Source of the DNA: Spirosoma linguale DSM 74
GTDB lineage: Bacteria; Bacteroidota; Bacteroidia; Cytophagales; Spirosomataceae
Assembly: GCA_000024525.1 (NCBI GenBank)
Contig: CP001769.1
Coordinates: 6,109,001-6,173,000, forward strand
Reading direction: 5' to 3'
Length of the DNA stretch: 64,000 bases
Positions 54,741 to 64,000 of the stretch are shown here, in pieces. Position numbers and translations under genes: made by a program. Under the pieces are notes generated by a model. That model was not told the DNA's origin and did no database searches. It saw only the letters and a list, made by a program, of their open reading frames with translations. Position 1 is the stretch's first letter, and each line of letters starts with the position of its first letter.

Positions 54741-57700
54741 TTCTTTAAAGAAAACACTTGTGCCTTGTCGTTATTTTTGGCGAGAATAATTTGCCCCTGT
54801 TTTAGTTGGGCGATGTGCCGAACCTGCCCACGGACGAAAAAGCCGGATACCGCCGGATTGACGGATTCGTACCGGATGGTGCCGTTGGCCGCCTTTCCCT
54901 TGTTGTGCAGGGTAACGCCATAACTCGCGTCGTAGCGCCCGATTTCGGGAAGTACATCCAGAAAATTACCGGTCAGCAGCAGGTCCGTGTGTCCATCGTG
55001 ATCATAATCGGTGAAGAGGGCACCACATACGGGCGAAAACTGAGCCTCGGCCGGTAAAGGCTGCAACGTTAGTTTTCCCTTTCCATCGTTAAGCAGAATG
55101 ACAGTTTCGCCCATGAATGCCTGTTTGACAACCGCCTGCTTCCGCTGATCCTCATCCAGCACATCGGTGATTTTCTTGCCCGCGTAGTCGACGTATTTCA
55201 CGTATTTCTTTTTGATCGTCGGCATGGCTTTCTGCAACTCCTGCTTCAGCACCATTGGGTATAACTCACCCGTTTCGTCGGCGCAGTTGATGATTTGCTC
55301 AACGGTGCCGTTATGGTCGAAATCGCCGGTGTAAAGTTCAGCGGGGATTGTCTGATTGGCTTTTATGCGTGAATTCGTGCCCAGATTGCCGATCACCAGA
55401 TCCAGATCGCCATCGCCGTCGGCGTCACCGGCGGTTACGCAGTTCCACCAGCCATTCGTTTTCAGGACATCACCCTGCGCGTTTTTGATGGTGAATTCGG
55501 GGTTTTGACTCAGTTTCCCCCGCTTGTTTTCGAATACCCGCACGGGTCCCCAATCGCTTACCACCACCAGCTCGGGATATGAATCGCCGTTGAGGTCGGC
55601 CCAGGTGGCATCGGTTACCATGCCCAGCTGCTCTACTTCGGCCAGCGAGCGTTTGGTGTAGTTCTTGAAATTCCCGGTGCCATCGTTGGAAAGTAAATAA
55701 CTGGCCGGGTCCCGACCGTACTGGCCGGGAATCATTCGGGAGCCGATGAATAGGTCAATGTCGCCATCCCGGTCGAAATCACCGGCCGCCACGCAGGAGC
55801 CGTTGGCTTTCAAATTGGGCAGCGCAGTTTCCGAGCGGGTGAAATTTCCCTTGCCATCGTTGAGGTAAAAACGATCCAGCAGTTCGTCGGTTTCTTCGCC
55901 AAATTCGTTGCTTCCCGATACCACGTACAGGTCCAGGTCTTTATCGCCATCAGCGTCGAACAAAACAGCGTCGACCGCTTCATAAGTCGTATCCTGCCGC
56001 ATAACAGCGGGCGTTTTATCGACAAATCGACCGGCGGTATGCTGCACGAATAAGTGGCCCGCGTGGCCGCTGGCTCCACCAAAGAATACATCGTCAAGCC
56101 CGTCGCCGTTCACGTCGCCGGTTGCCAGTGCCGGGCCCTGGGTCGACAGTTGTTGCTTCAGTAAAGCATCCCGGTTATAGTCGACAAAGGCGCTTTCCTG
56201 ATGCAGATAGCTCAGTCCAGAAGTCCCCGTATTGTCCTGAAAAGCGGGCGTTTGCGTAGTTGGATCAGGTTTCCAGAGCTGGTTGGCATCCTGCTGCCGA
56301 AGCGTCAGCATCTGGTTGGCTTTCGGCTTGCGTACCGTCTGCATTTTATCGTCCGGCCAGATAACCACCAGCGAATCAATGGTAGGGCTGGCTCCCAATC
56401 CAAAAAGCAGGTTCAGGTCGACCGACGACTCAAAGCCCCGGTTCGGCATCTGCTGAAGCAACTGCGTCTGGCCGGGCTGGTGTAAAAACACGCGGGCACC
56501 AATGGCATTTCGGTTCATCCCGGTGCCTTCCAGCTTTATCTTCAGGTAATTAGTCTTATTCTTCTCGACGGATTGGTTCTGGTAAATGGCTACCGGCGCA
56601 TTCATGTTGTTGACAATCAAATCCAGATCGCCATCATTGTCCAGATCACCATACGCAGCTCCGTTGGAAAAATCGGGCTCCGACAGTCCCCAATCGAACG
56701 CTTTATTGGTAAACTGTAAATTTCCATCGTTGTGAAAAGCGTAATTCGGCACGCCTTCCGACGGAGCTTTGTCCAGAAACTCTTTAAAATTAAAGGCCCG
56801 TTGCCGGGCAATCTGCGCCATGTTTTCGCGGTCGGCCAGGAAGTTCACGAAATCCTGATCGGTTACGTCTTTAGCAATGCCGTTGGCTACGAATATATCT
56901 TTCTGGCCGTCGTTGTCCATGTCGAACAGCAGCGCCCCCCAACTCCAGTCGGTGGCCTGCACCCCGGCAAAGCGGGCGATGTCGCTGAAAACGGGCAAGC
57001 CACCATTTCCCGGCTGATTACCCTGATTCAGGTGCAGCATATTCTGCATGAACTGGTAATGAAAATCCCGGCCCACTTTAATCTGCTCCAGGTCGTGGCT
57101 TTCGTAGCTGGAGGTTCGTTTTAGCCGCCGGTCGTTGCCGGGTAGCATATCGGTGATGAAAATATCGAGACGGCCGTCGTTGTTGACATCGGCAACATCG
57201 GCCCCCATGGACGACAGACTCGTATGCGGCATCGACTCCTTGATCGACTCCTTAAACGTGCCATCATGGTTGTTGATATAGAGATAGTCACGCTCGTAGA
57301 AGTCGTTGGAAATATAAATATCGAGCCAGTTATCATCGTTCACATCACCTATAGTAATCCCTAGCCCAAAGCCAATCAAACTCCCATATATCCCAGCCTC
57401 CTCCGACACATCCACAAACACCGGCCCCGAAGTCTTCCCTTTTTTCTCCCCACTCCCTTTTTTTCTACCACCACCGGACGGCTCCTCACTTCTCGCTCCT
57501 CGCTCCTCGCTCCTCAAAGAATACCCCTGGCTCCTATTTTCAAACAACTTATGCCCCCCCAGCGAATCGCGTTGCGACCGCAGGTTAGCGTATTGCAGTT
57601 TCCCAACGGGCATGAAGCTGTTGTTGAGTAGGTACATATCCAGATCGCCGTCGCGGTCGTAGTCGAAGAAAGCGGCATGGGTGGAATAACCCCGGTCGTC

Positions 57701-58243
57701 GAGACCATATTCGGCTGCCCGTTCGGTAAACGTGGGGATACCGCTGGCGTCGTTGCCGTTGTTGATGAAGAGTTCATTGGCCCGGTCGTCGCCGTCGCGG
57801 TTACCGGCATTGCAAATGTAGATATCCAGCCGTCCATCGCCGTTTACATCGGCAAAGGTGGCGCCCGTACTCCAGGCCCGTTTACCGGCCACACCCGCTT
57901 TGGCGGTAACATCTTCAAACTGAATTCCAGGCTGTTCCGACCCGGCTTTACTCGTCGCTGTCCGGTTCAGGTACAGTTTATTGTCGCCCATATTGGCTAT
58001 CAGCAACACGTCTGACAGGCCGTCGTTGTTTACATCGCCGATAGCGACTCCTCCGCCATTGTAGAAATTGCGATAATTGAAGACGTTAAAGTCTTTGTCG
58101 TCGGTAATGGTATTACTAAAATTAACGTGGGTTTCTTCGGCGGGTAGTTTTCGGAACAGCGGGTCTGCCGGTTGTTGCTGTTCTGAACGGCAACCGGCAA
58201 TCAGGCCTATTGCCAGTACTAGTAAACTGATGCGCATTAGCAC
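54737..58243 (-). CDS. CRTAC1/ASPIC-type FG-GAP repeat lipoprotein 1
   Basis: 1168 aa with a lipobox (IGLIAGCRSE). Same design as its neighbour: many calcium-loop FG-GAP repeats (DVNNDGLSD, DVNGDGRLDIY, DYDRDGDLDMY, DVNDDNWLDIY, DMDNDGQKDIF) and an ASPIC/UnbV domain around residues 570-650 (NAIGARVFLHQPGQTQLLQQMPNRGFESSVDLNLLFGLG). Residues about 242-272 (RSEERGARSEEP, then GGGRKKGSGEKKGK) are out of character: charged, low complexity, and encoded by a copy of the intergenic GAGGAGCGA repeat. The paralogue lacks that stretch. It follows SusD, after a hairpin, on the same strand. Confidence 0.9.
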   Translation of the reverse strand: MLMRISLLVLAIGLIAGCRSEQQQPADPLFRKLPAEETHVNFSNTITDDKDFNVFNYRNFYNGGGVAIGDVNNDGLSDVLLIANMGDNKLYLNRTATSKAGSEQPGIQFEDVTAKAGVAGKRAWSTGATFADVNGDGRLDIYICNAGNRDGDDRANELFINNGNDASGIPTFTERAAEYGLDDRGYSTHAAFFDYDRDGDLDMYLLNNSFMPVGKLQYANLRSQRDSLGGHKLFENRSQGYSLRSEERGARSEEPSGGGRKKGSGEKKGKTSGPVFVDVSEEAGIYGSLIGFGLGITIGDVNDDNWLDIYISNDFYERDYLYINNHDGTFKESIKESMPHTSLSSMGADVADVNNDGRLDIFITDMLPGNDRRLKRTSSYESHDLEQIKVGRDFHYQFMQNMLHLNQGNQPGNGGLPVFSDIARFAGVQATDWSWGALLFDMDNDGQKDIFVANGIAKDVTDQDFVNFLADRENMAQIARQRAFNFKEFLDKAPSEGVPNYAFHNDGNLQFTNKAFDWGLSEPDFSNGAAYGDLDNDGDLDLIVNNMNAPVAIYQNQSVEKNKTNYLKIKLEGTGMNRNAIGARVFLHQPGQTQLLQQMPNRGFESSVDLNLLFGLGASPTIDSLVVIWPDDKMQTVRKPKANQMLTLRQQDANQLWKPDPTTQTPAFQDNTGTSGLSYLHQESAFVDYNRDALLKQQLSTQGPALATGDVNGDGLDDVFFGGASGHAGHLFVQHTAGRFVDKTPAVMRQDTTYEAVDAVLFDADGDKDLDLYVVSGSNEFGEETDELLDRFYLNDGKGNFTRSETALPNLKANGSCVAAGDFDRDGDIDLFIGSRMIPGQYGRDPASYLLSNDGTGNFKNYTKRSLAEVEQLGMVTDATWADLNGDSYPELVVVSDWGPVRVFENKRGKLSQNPEFTIKNAQGDVLKTNGWWNCVTAGDADGDGDLDLVIGNLGTNSRIKANQTIPAELYTGDFDHNGTVEQIINCADETGELYPMVLKQELQKAMPTIKKKYVKYVDYAGKKITDVLDEDQRKQAVVKQAFMGETVILLNDGKGKLTLQPLPAEAQFSPVCGALFTDYDHDGHTDLLLTGNFLDVLPEIGRYDASYGVTLHNKGKAANGTIRYESVNPAVSGFFVRGQVRHIAQLKQGQIILAKNNDKAQVFSLKK
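57428..57520. repeat. Intergenic-type repeat inside the FG-GAP gene
   Basis: CACCGGACGGCTCCTCACTTCTCGCTCCT is matched almost base for base by the intergenic copy at 54702-54730 (shown here in two pieces: CACCGGACGGCTCC and TCACTTCTCGCTCCT). The insertion keeps the reading frame. The following GGGAGTGGGGAGAAAA stretch (minus strand) is also low complexity. Confidence 0.75.
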
Positions 58244-58391
58244 AGGTACGTGAATTATATGGGAGTTATCGTTAAGACAAGTTATCGTTCAGAAGGGTTA
58301 TTTTAGGAAATTAGGACTACAAAGATAAGTAATTACAGAAGTTCTTATACAGCCAGAATACGATTAATAGGCTTTTAATCAGTCAGAAATG

Positions 58392-58423
58392 AAACGAGCA
58401 AGCCCACATGAGCCTGCTCGTTT
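58392..58423 (-). terminator. Hairpin after SusD
   Basis: On the minus strand AAACGAGCAGGC, a short loop, GCTTGCTCGTTT then CATTT: a 12-base stem with one or two mismatches, 20 bases after the SusD stop. Likely a partial terminator that lowers expression of the downstream lipoproteins relative to SusCD. Confidence 0.6.
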
Positions 58424-58442
58424 TCATCCCTTATAAGGAAAA

Positions 58443-59924
58443 TTAATACCCGGGATTCTGCTTCAGGTTCGGGTTCAGCGACAACTGATCCTTTGGAATC
58501 GGGAACAGCTGGCGATATGCCTGTGAAGCGGGTTTGAAGCGCCATGCTTTAGTGAACTGACCAAAGCGGATCAGATCCTGACGGCGGTGTTGCTCCCACG
58601 CCAGCTCACGACCACGCTCAGCCAGGATTTCGTCCAGTGTCAGTGTAGCACTGGTATAATCCGGCATACCGGCCCGTTTGCGAACAATGTTGAAATCGGG
58701 TAATGCAGCGCCCACATTGCCTAAGCGGAAGTTAGCTTCGCCACGCATCATATACACGTCAGCTAAACGATAAACAACGAAATCGTTATCCTGATCGGTA
58801 AATGAGTTGTTCTTCTGGATTTCGTATTTCTGGCTGCGGGCACCGGCCAAACGACCATTGGCACCAGCATCGAAGGTAAACGATTCGATTTCGGGACGGA
58901 ATACCATGTCCAGGGCATCATCCTTCAAGGGTGTACCGTCGGCTTTGTACTGCTGACCAACGATCCACTGCTTTTTCCGGATATCCTTGTCATCGAACGA
59001 ATTGTAGAATTCAGTTACCGTTGCCCAGCCGTTCCAGGGAGCTGTACCAATGTTGTAGGTCAACTGGTTCAGGTAGTGGAGCGTTTTCATTTGTACATTC
59101 ATCCCACCCCGTTTTGATTTATCAAAAGGAGTTGCCAGAATCGTTTCGGGCGAATTCTGATTCTGTGTAGAGAAGTTACTGAGATAGTCACCGGAAATCT
59201 GGAATTTACCCGACGAAATAATGTTCGTGCAGCGCGTGATGGCATCGGCCCAACGAGGAGTGCCTGTATACACCTGTGCATTCAGGTACATTTTAGCCAG
59301 AATCATATCGGCCACGTACTTGTTCATGCGGCTATAATAGGCACCACCCGATACATCGCTCAGGTTCGGGTACACCTCCAGCAGTTCTTTCTCTACCCAG
59401 GCAAATACCTCGGCCCGAGTGCTTTGCTTTGAAGCACCGCTCCCTGTTCCATCAGCAATAATAACATTACCGAACAGATCCATAGCCTGATAGTGGAAGA
59501 AAGCCCGAAGAGCCCGTAATTCTGCCTTCGTCTTAACATCCGAAATAGTACCCAGTTGCTGATTGATTTTGGTGATGTTGTTGTAGCACCAGGTCCAGGG
59601 GCCGTTGAACTGCCCATTATCCGTAATGGGATCCCAAGTGTGCTGGTACAGGCGTTTCCAGTTGTCACCGTCTTTCCAGTCACCTCCCCGGGTTGGCACG
59701 ATCTGCTCATCCGTGGTTGTGTTCAGGTTCGACATGTTACCGTAATAGTCACCCAACCCGTTGTAGAGAGGACCAATCAGAGCTGCCTGCTGTGCGGCTG
59801 TACTACCGAAGGTTCCACTAGTAGGAATAACGTCGTAGGTTGTTTCGGTCAGATCCGTACAGGCCTGGCCTGCCAGCATCAGCGCCGAGCAGCCCAGAAG
59901 CAATTTTATATTTATTTGTTTCAT
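58443..59924 (-). CDS. SusD/RagB-family outer membrane nutrient-binding lipoprotein
   Basis: 493 aa with lipobox (LMLAGQACTDL). SusD proteins cover the SusC pore at the cell surface and bind the ligand. The N-terminal Sus-like region (about residues 25-210) contains helical TPR units (AELRALRAFFHYQAMDLFGNV), and the C-terminal RagB part has DFVVYRLADVYMMRGEANFRLGN and the conserved ILAERGRELAWEQHRRQDLIRFGQF. The ligand cannot be read from sequence. It follows SusC by 128 bases. Confidence 0.95.
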   Translation of the reverse strand: MKQINIKLLLGCSALMLAGQACTDLTETTYDVIPTSGTFGSTAAQQAALIGPLYNGLGDYYGNMSNLNTTTDEQIVPTRGGDWKDGDNWKRLYQHTWDPITDNGQFNGPWTWCYNNITKINQQLGTISDVKTKAELRALRAFFHYQAMDLFGNVIIADGTGSGASKQSTRAEVFAWVEKELLEVYPNLSDVSGGAYYSRMNKYVADMILAKMYLNAQVYTGTPRWADAITRCTNIISSGKFQISGDYLSNFSTQNQNSPETILATPFDKSKRGGMNVQMKTLHYLNQLTYNIGTAPWNGWATVTEFYNSFDDKDIRKKQWIVGQQYKADGTPLKDDALDMVFRPEIESFTFDAGANGRLAGARSQKYEIQKNNSFTDQDNDFVVYRLADVYMMRGEANFRLGNVGAALPDFNIVRKRAGMPDYTSATLTLDEILAERGRELAWEQHRRQDLIRFGQFTKAWRFKPASQAYRQLFPIPKDQLSLNPNLKQNPGY

Positions 59925-60052
59925 AAAAGTTTTTGATAGTTAACTAGTTACAGCGTCAGTATATGAACAGGGACTAACGATGAGGCTACGCAAACAGAGT
60001 TAATAAACTGGCTATTTTTCTTTCATAACAGCCAGTCTATTAACAGATTAAT

Positions 60053-63000
60053 CTAGAACGTCAGGTTAAGGCCTAACTGGAATGTGCGCGTTTTGGGATA
60101 AATACCACTGGCATCAATGCCAACCGAGTTGGGTGCCTGGGTGAGGCTGTTAGGCAGATCACCTTTAACCTGCAATTCCGGATCGATACCTTTGTATTTG
60201 GTAATGATGAACAGGTTATTACCACCTACATAAACGCGGGCATTCGAGATGTACTTGCTGGCTGGCAGTGGGATACTGTAACCAATTTGCCAGTTATCGA
60301 ACCGAACAAATGAGCCTTTTTCGAGCCAGTTGGTCGACAGAACGTTCACACCATAGTTTTTGGGCAGTGTCGTTACGTCTTTCAGCATGTTGGTTTCCAG
60401 AATTGAGCCAGGAATCATTAGATTCGAGCGCAGGTTGTTCAGAATGCTGTTGCCAAAGGTTCCCCGCAGTTGGAAGTAGAAATCAAAACCTTTGTAACGG
60501 AACGTGTTGATGAACGAAGCGTTCAGGAACGGCTGTGGGTTACCCTGCTTCAACGGACTACCCGCAGCAAAAGCAGCGGCTGCATCAGCTTTCGATACGT
60601 CTGTTACCGGCGTATCGCCCGAAGCTGCTTTCAGCAGCGGCTGGCCATCTGCCGAGTAAGCACCGGTGAAGGTGGGTACGTTGTTGAACTGACCCAGCGA
60701 CTGACCCGGCCAGATGAACGAAGCAAATACGTCCGACAAGCCACGGCCACCGAAGGCATTGAAACGAACGGTACCTGAATCAAACTCATCGTTTTTCAGG
60801 TTAACAATCGTGTTTTTGTTGTAAGCTCCCACCACACGGGCATTCCAGGAGAAAGACCCTTTCTGGATTACGTCGCCACCAAACGATAATTCAACTCCGC
60901 TGTTCCGCATCGAACCTACGTTGGCCAGAATGATGTTGGTAAAGTATTTTTTACCATCGGCCGGTACTGAGTAGGGGTACAGCATGTCTTTGGTCAGCTT
61001 GTTGTAATACTCAAGCGTACCCGAGAAGCGCCCACCCAGCAGTTGGAAATCCAGCCCTACGTTCGACTGAGTCAGTACTTCCCATTTCAGGTTCGGATTA
61101 GCATTCTGGGTAATACCATAGCCTGGCAGGAAGTCACTGATCGTTCCATCGTAATAGCTACCACTCTGACCATACAATTGAATCGAGTTATAGGCAGCAA
61201 TACCTTCCGAATTACCCGTTTGTCCCCAACCGGCCCGCAATTTCAGGTAATTAAGAGAATTACCCTTTGGGAAGAACGACTCGTTGCTGATTGTCCAGCC
61301 TGCACCAATGGATGGGAAGATACCCCATTTATTGTTGACCCCGAACTTAGAACTGCCATCCCGGCGGATCGTGGCGGTTACATTGTACTTGTCGTTCAGG
61401 TTAACACTGGCCCGTCCGAAGAACGAGATGAGTTTCGACTGGTTACGGTAGGAGCCAACATAACCACTTCCTGGCAGAATGATTGTACCTGATCCTAAAT
61501 TAAGGTTATTGTAGTTAATTTCACTAGTTAAGTAACCAGTGTTGGACGCGTTGAAGCCGTCGTTGTCGAACTGCTGATACGAATAACCAGCTAATAAGGA
61601 ATAGTTACTATTTTGAGTACCAAAGCCTTTTACATAATTAAGCGTCGTTTCCAGTAGTCGGCTGTTTGATTCGGAAAAGCCCCTCCCAGCACGGCCATTG
61701 TTAGCAGAAAACGCCTTAATAATAGGATTGGTGTAAAAGCTTGTTGTCGAATTGTCACGCTGAATTTGCCCGCTGACGCCTAAGGTCAGGCCATCCAGAA
61801 TTTCGTATCGAAGGTTAGCGCCCGCCTGTAAATAACGCTGCACAGCCGTATTCACTGAATTATTGAGCATAGCAACTGGGTTGAACAGGTCGAAGCTCCC
61901 TCCTACTTCGTAGTAAGAACCGTCCGCATTACGAATAGGCAGTGTTGGCAGAAAGGTAGTGGCACGATTCAACAAGGAACCTACACTTGGTGCACCCTGG
62001 CTCCCATTGTCAGGGAAATCCTTATTTGTCTCAGAATAAGAAAGGTTATATTGGATATTCAGACGGTTATCCAACGCTTTCTGATCGAGGTTAATACGCC
62101 CTGTGATACGATCGAAACCCGTTTTCTTAACAATACCCTGGTTGTTGATGTAATTTAACGAACCACGGTAGCTAAACGTTGGCGAACCACCCGCAATAGC
62201 CAAATCGTGGTTATTCACAATGGCGGTACGAGTGATTTCTTTAATCCAGTCGGTATTGTAATTACCCGCTGGGAAACGCTGTAAATCGCCCAGCGCCGAT
62301 GAGCCTTTGATGGACGTTACGGCATCGCGATAGCCCGGGCCGTCAAGCAGATCAAGACGTCTTGAAATAACGGCGGCACTAACATAGTTGTTAAAGGTTA
62401 CGGTCGTTTTGCCCGCTTTACCACGCTTGGTGGTTACAAGAATAACACCGTTAGCTGCGCGTGAGCCATAAATAGCAGAAGCCGATGCATCTTTCAATAC
62501 ATCCATCGATTCGATGTCGGAAGGGGAAATGGTACTAATGGGCACACCAATCATACCATCAACCACATACAGTGGGTCAGAACCACCCGCCAGCGAGGTG
62601 TACCCGCGCAAACGGACGGTTGGTTGTTGATTGGGGTCACCAGATGGCGAAGTAATTACCAGACCGGCTACTTTACCCTGAATGGCCTGCAGTGGGTTGG
62701 GGTTTACGCCCGCGTTGAAATCTTTAGCCGATACCTGAACAACCGAGCCGGTCAGGTCTTTCCGTTTTGCGGTACCATAACCCACAACGACTACTTCGTC
62801 GAGTGCTTTGGTATCGTCGGCTAACTTTACATCTACCGTTGACCGGTTTCCTACAACAACCTCCTGCGAGGTATAACCAATAAAGCTCAGAACAAGCGTT
62901 GCATTGTCTGGCACGTTGGCCAGCGAATACTTGCCATCAGCGTCGGTGTTGGTGCCACGCTGCGTACCTTTCAACTGCACACTCACACCGGGCAACGCTG

Positions 63001-63196
63001 TACCCGCCGGATCGGTCACTTTACCCGTAACAGTACGGCCTTGTGCCCATGCTGCCGAATTGCTCAGCAGTAGCACCATTACCAGCATCGACAGAAAGCT
63101 AACCAACGCTTTCCGTTTGAATGACTGGGGTTGGCGTTCACCAACCTGACCTACGTAGCCACTAAAGTGGTTCATTTTGTAGGAGTTGTTCATCAT
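60053..63196 (-). CDS. SusC/RagA-family TonB-dependent outer membrane transporter
   Basis: 1047 aa. After a signal peptide (about residues 28-52, ending SAAWAQ) comes a carboxypeptidase-regulatory-like domain (RTVTGKVTDPAGTALPGVSVQLKG) and the SusC-specific plug opening KALDEVVVVGYGTAKRKDLTGSV (the TonB-box-like DEVVVVGYG). A plug domain (to about residue 260; GYTSLAGGSDPLYVVDGM, SASAIYGSRAANGVILVTTKRG) and a 22-strand barrel ending in the aromatic terminal strand (KTRTFQLGLNLTF) follow. It imports a glycan, peptide or other large ligand with SusD. It heads the minus-strand locus. Confidence 0.96.
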   Translation of the reverse strand: MMNNSYKMNHFSGYVGQVGERQPQSFKRKALVSFLSMLVMVLLLSNSAAWAQGRTVTGKVTDPAGTALPGVSVQLKGTQRGTNTDADGKYSLANVPDNATLVLSFIGYTSQEVVVGNRSTVDVKLADDTKALDEVVVVGYGTAKRKDLTGSVVQVSAKDFNAGVNPNPLQAIQGKVAGLVITSPSGDPNQQPTVRLRGYTSLAGGSDPLYVVDGMIGVPISTISPSDIESMDVLKDASASAIYGSRAANGVILVTTKRGKAGKTTVTFNNYVSAAVISRRLDLLDGPGYRDAVTSIKGSSALGDLQRFPAGNYNTDWIKEITRTAIVNNHDLAIAGGSPTFSYRGSLNYINNQGIVKKTGFDRITGRINLDQKALDNRLNIQYNLSYSETNKDFPDNGSQGAPSVGSLLNRATTFLPTLPIRNADGSYYEVGGSFDLFNPVAMLNNSVNTAVQRYLQAGANLRYEILDGLTLGVSGQIQRDNSTTSFYTNPIIKAFSANNGRAGRGFSESNSRLLETTLNYVKGFGTQNSNYSLLAGYSYQQFDNDGFNASNTGYLTSEINYNNLNLGSGTIILPGSGYVGSYRNQSKLISFFGRASVNLNDKYNVTATIRRDGSSKFGVNNKWGIFPSIGAGWTISNESFFPKGNSLNYLKLRAGWGQTGNSEGIAAYNSIQLYGQSGSYYDGTISDFLPGYGITQNANPNLKWEVLTQSNVGLDFQLLGGRFSGTLEYYNKLTKDMLYPYSVPADGKKYFTNIILANVGSMRNSGVELSFGGDVIQKGSFSWNARVVGAYNKNTIVNLKNDEFDSGTVRFNAFGGRGLSDVFASFIWPGQSLGQFNNVPTFTGAYSADGQPLLKAASGDTPVTDVSKADAAAAFAAGSPLKQGNPQPFLNASFINTFRYKGFDFYFQLRGTFGNSILNNLRSNLMIPGSILETNMLKDVTTLPKNYGVNVLSTNWLEKGSFVRFDNWQIGYSIPLPASKYISNARVYVGGNNLFIITKYKGIDPELQVKGDLPNSLTQAPNSVGIDASGIYPKTRTFQLGLNLTF

Positions 63197-64000
63197 AGGT
63201 TTTTTGAAAAAATGAATGGATTGTGATTCCTGATTAAGGAATAGCTGCGTATAAGTACTTTTTGGTTAGTAGTATAAACTCATCTGCGTTTGATATATTT
63301 CTGCATCCAAGATCTATTAACTTGATGAGAAATTATAGAACTAATCCTTAATCATTCGGCGAATTACATCATGTTAATACTAAAATACAAATTAAAGAGG
63401 TTAAAATCGTGTTATCAGACGTTAATATCGAGTCATAAGTAATGTTAAAAATTATAAAATAAAGAGGATTATGCCAATCTGGTATTTCCTTTATATAATT
63501 GACTACTAGTAAGCATTGTATATATTAATAAATTTTATTTTATCTTTTTCCAAGAAATTAAGTACCTAATAATTTTGAGTATTTTTTCTAATTTCTCTCT
63601 GTGGTTTACCCTAGAGTAATACTATTTTTTTACTTGATTACAGGATCGAACACAAAAAAAACGAACTTTGTACATCAAAACCTTTCTTTAGACTACAATA
63701 AAGATGCCGAGAACTCCTATTATATACTTATCAGCCAGTTAATTACAACTTCTCCTTAGGGGTGGGAATTACCACTTTTCTTTAATCACAACCAAGAACA
63801 ACAAAGGAAGACCACGGCAAGCTATTCTATAAGCCTAACCTTACTTTTGACCTGCTGTTTAAGGTTACTATGATTAAAATCGAGCTGACTTATGCTTCGA
63901 TAGTGTGAAAGGTTTGCAACAGTGATTACGCTACTGCTTCGCTAAACACTTAGTATGTTGGCGAACAAAGCAGTAGAATTTATTCTACCTCTCAGCAAAT
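63197..64000. other. AT-rich region upstream of SusC
   Basis: Roughly 800 bases without a credible gene on either strand and with strong AT bias, especially 63330-63620. It should contain the SusC promoter and leader. I could not find an exact TAnnTTTG for it. No sigma/anti-sigma or hybrid two-component regulator gene is within the window on this side. Confidence 0.55.

Overview
The window looks like chromosomal DNA of a Bacteroidota species of the Cytophagales, most like Spirosoma or a close relative. The reasons are a SusC/SusD pair, Bacteroidota-type promoters (a TAnnTTTG -7 box about 20 bases after a TTG), almost no Shine-Dalgarno sites, several CRTAC1/ASPIC-type FG-GAP lipoproteins, and housekeeping proteins of Bacteroidota type. 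The genus is an inference from protein families; no 16S gene is present.

Layout. 1-9.7 kb: succinate dehydrogenase (sdhC, start of sdhA), fabD, tRNA-Gln, a truncated hipB-like regulator with two intact-looking operators, trehalase, a UbiA-like membrane protein, a small secreted protein, an Hsp20-like protein, hemC-GNAT and an FtsX-type permease. 9.7-17 kb (minus strand): a signalling block made of a nucleotide-translocase/HEAT/cNMP-binding protein, a histidine kinase, a secreted S9-type hydrolase, a lone receiver and a receiver-adenylate cyclase. 17.4-32.2 kb: SulP transporter, sucA-sucB, gpmI, LMW phosphatase, DivIC-like protein, enolase, recA, a RAYT transposase inside mirrored REP repeats, and citrate synthase. 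32.4-34.5 kb: an amidohydrolase whose signal-peptide region is partly encoded by a REP element, downstream of a second, frameshifted RAYT. 34.5-49.5 kb: uvrA, a small accessory patch (Uma2-like nuclease, DUF3761 protein, HNH nuclease), nrdB, a methyltransferase-like protein, GT2, recX, nucleoside hydrolase, glutathionylspermidine-synthase-like ATP-grasp, DoxX, GH9 endoglucanase and a TetR regulator. 49.6-63.2 kb (minus strand): SusC, SusD, two giant CRTAC1-type lipoproteins and a vanadium-haloperoxidase/PAP2 lipoprotein, followed upstream by 0.8 kb of AT-rich DNA.

How genes work together. sdh, sucAB, gltA, eno and gpmI cover central carbon metabolism. The 9.7-17 kb block contains everything needed to turn a histidine-kinase signal into cAMP and to sense that cAMP on a transporter-like membrane protein. 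The 49.7-63 kb block resembles a polysaccharide utilisation locus, but its downstream genes are beta-propeller-like lipoproteins and a haloperoxidase-type enzyme instead of glycosidases.

Repeats are a strong theme. Two RAYT loci carry their own REP doublets. A third group of orphan palindromes shares the CCCGAC core. A separate family of low-complexity hairpins fills intergenic gaps and has also entered coding sequence (one FG-GAP protein and the phosphatase C-terminus).
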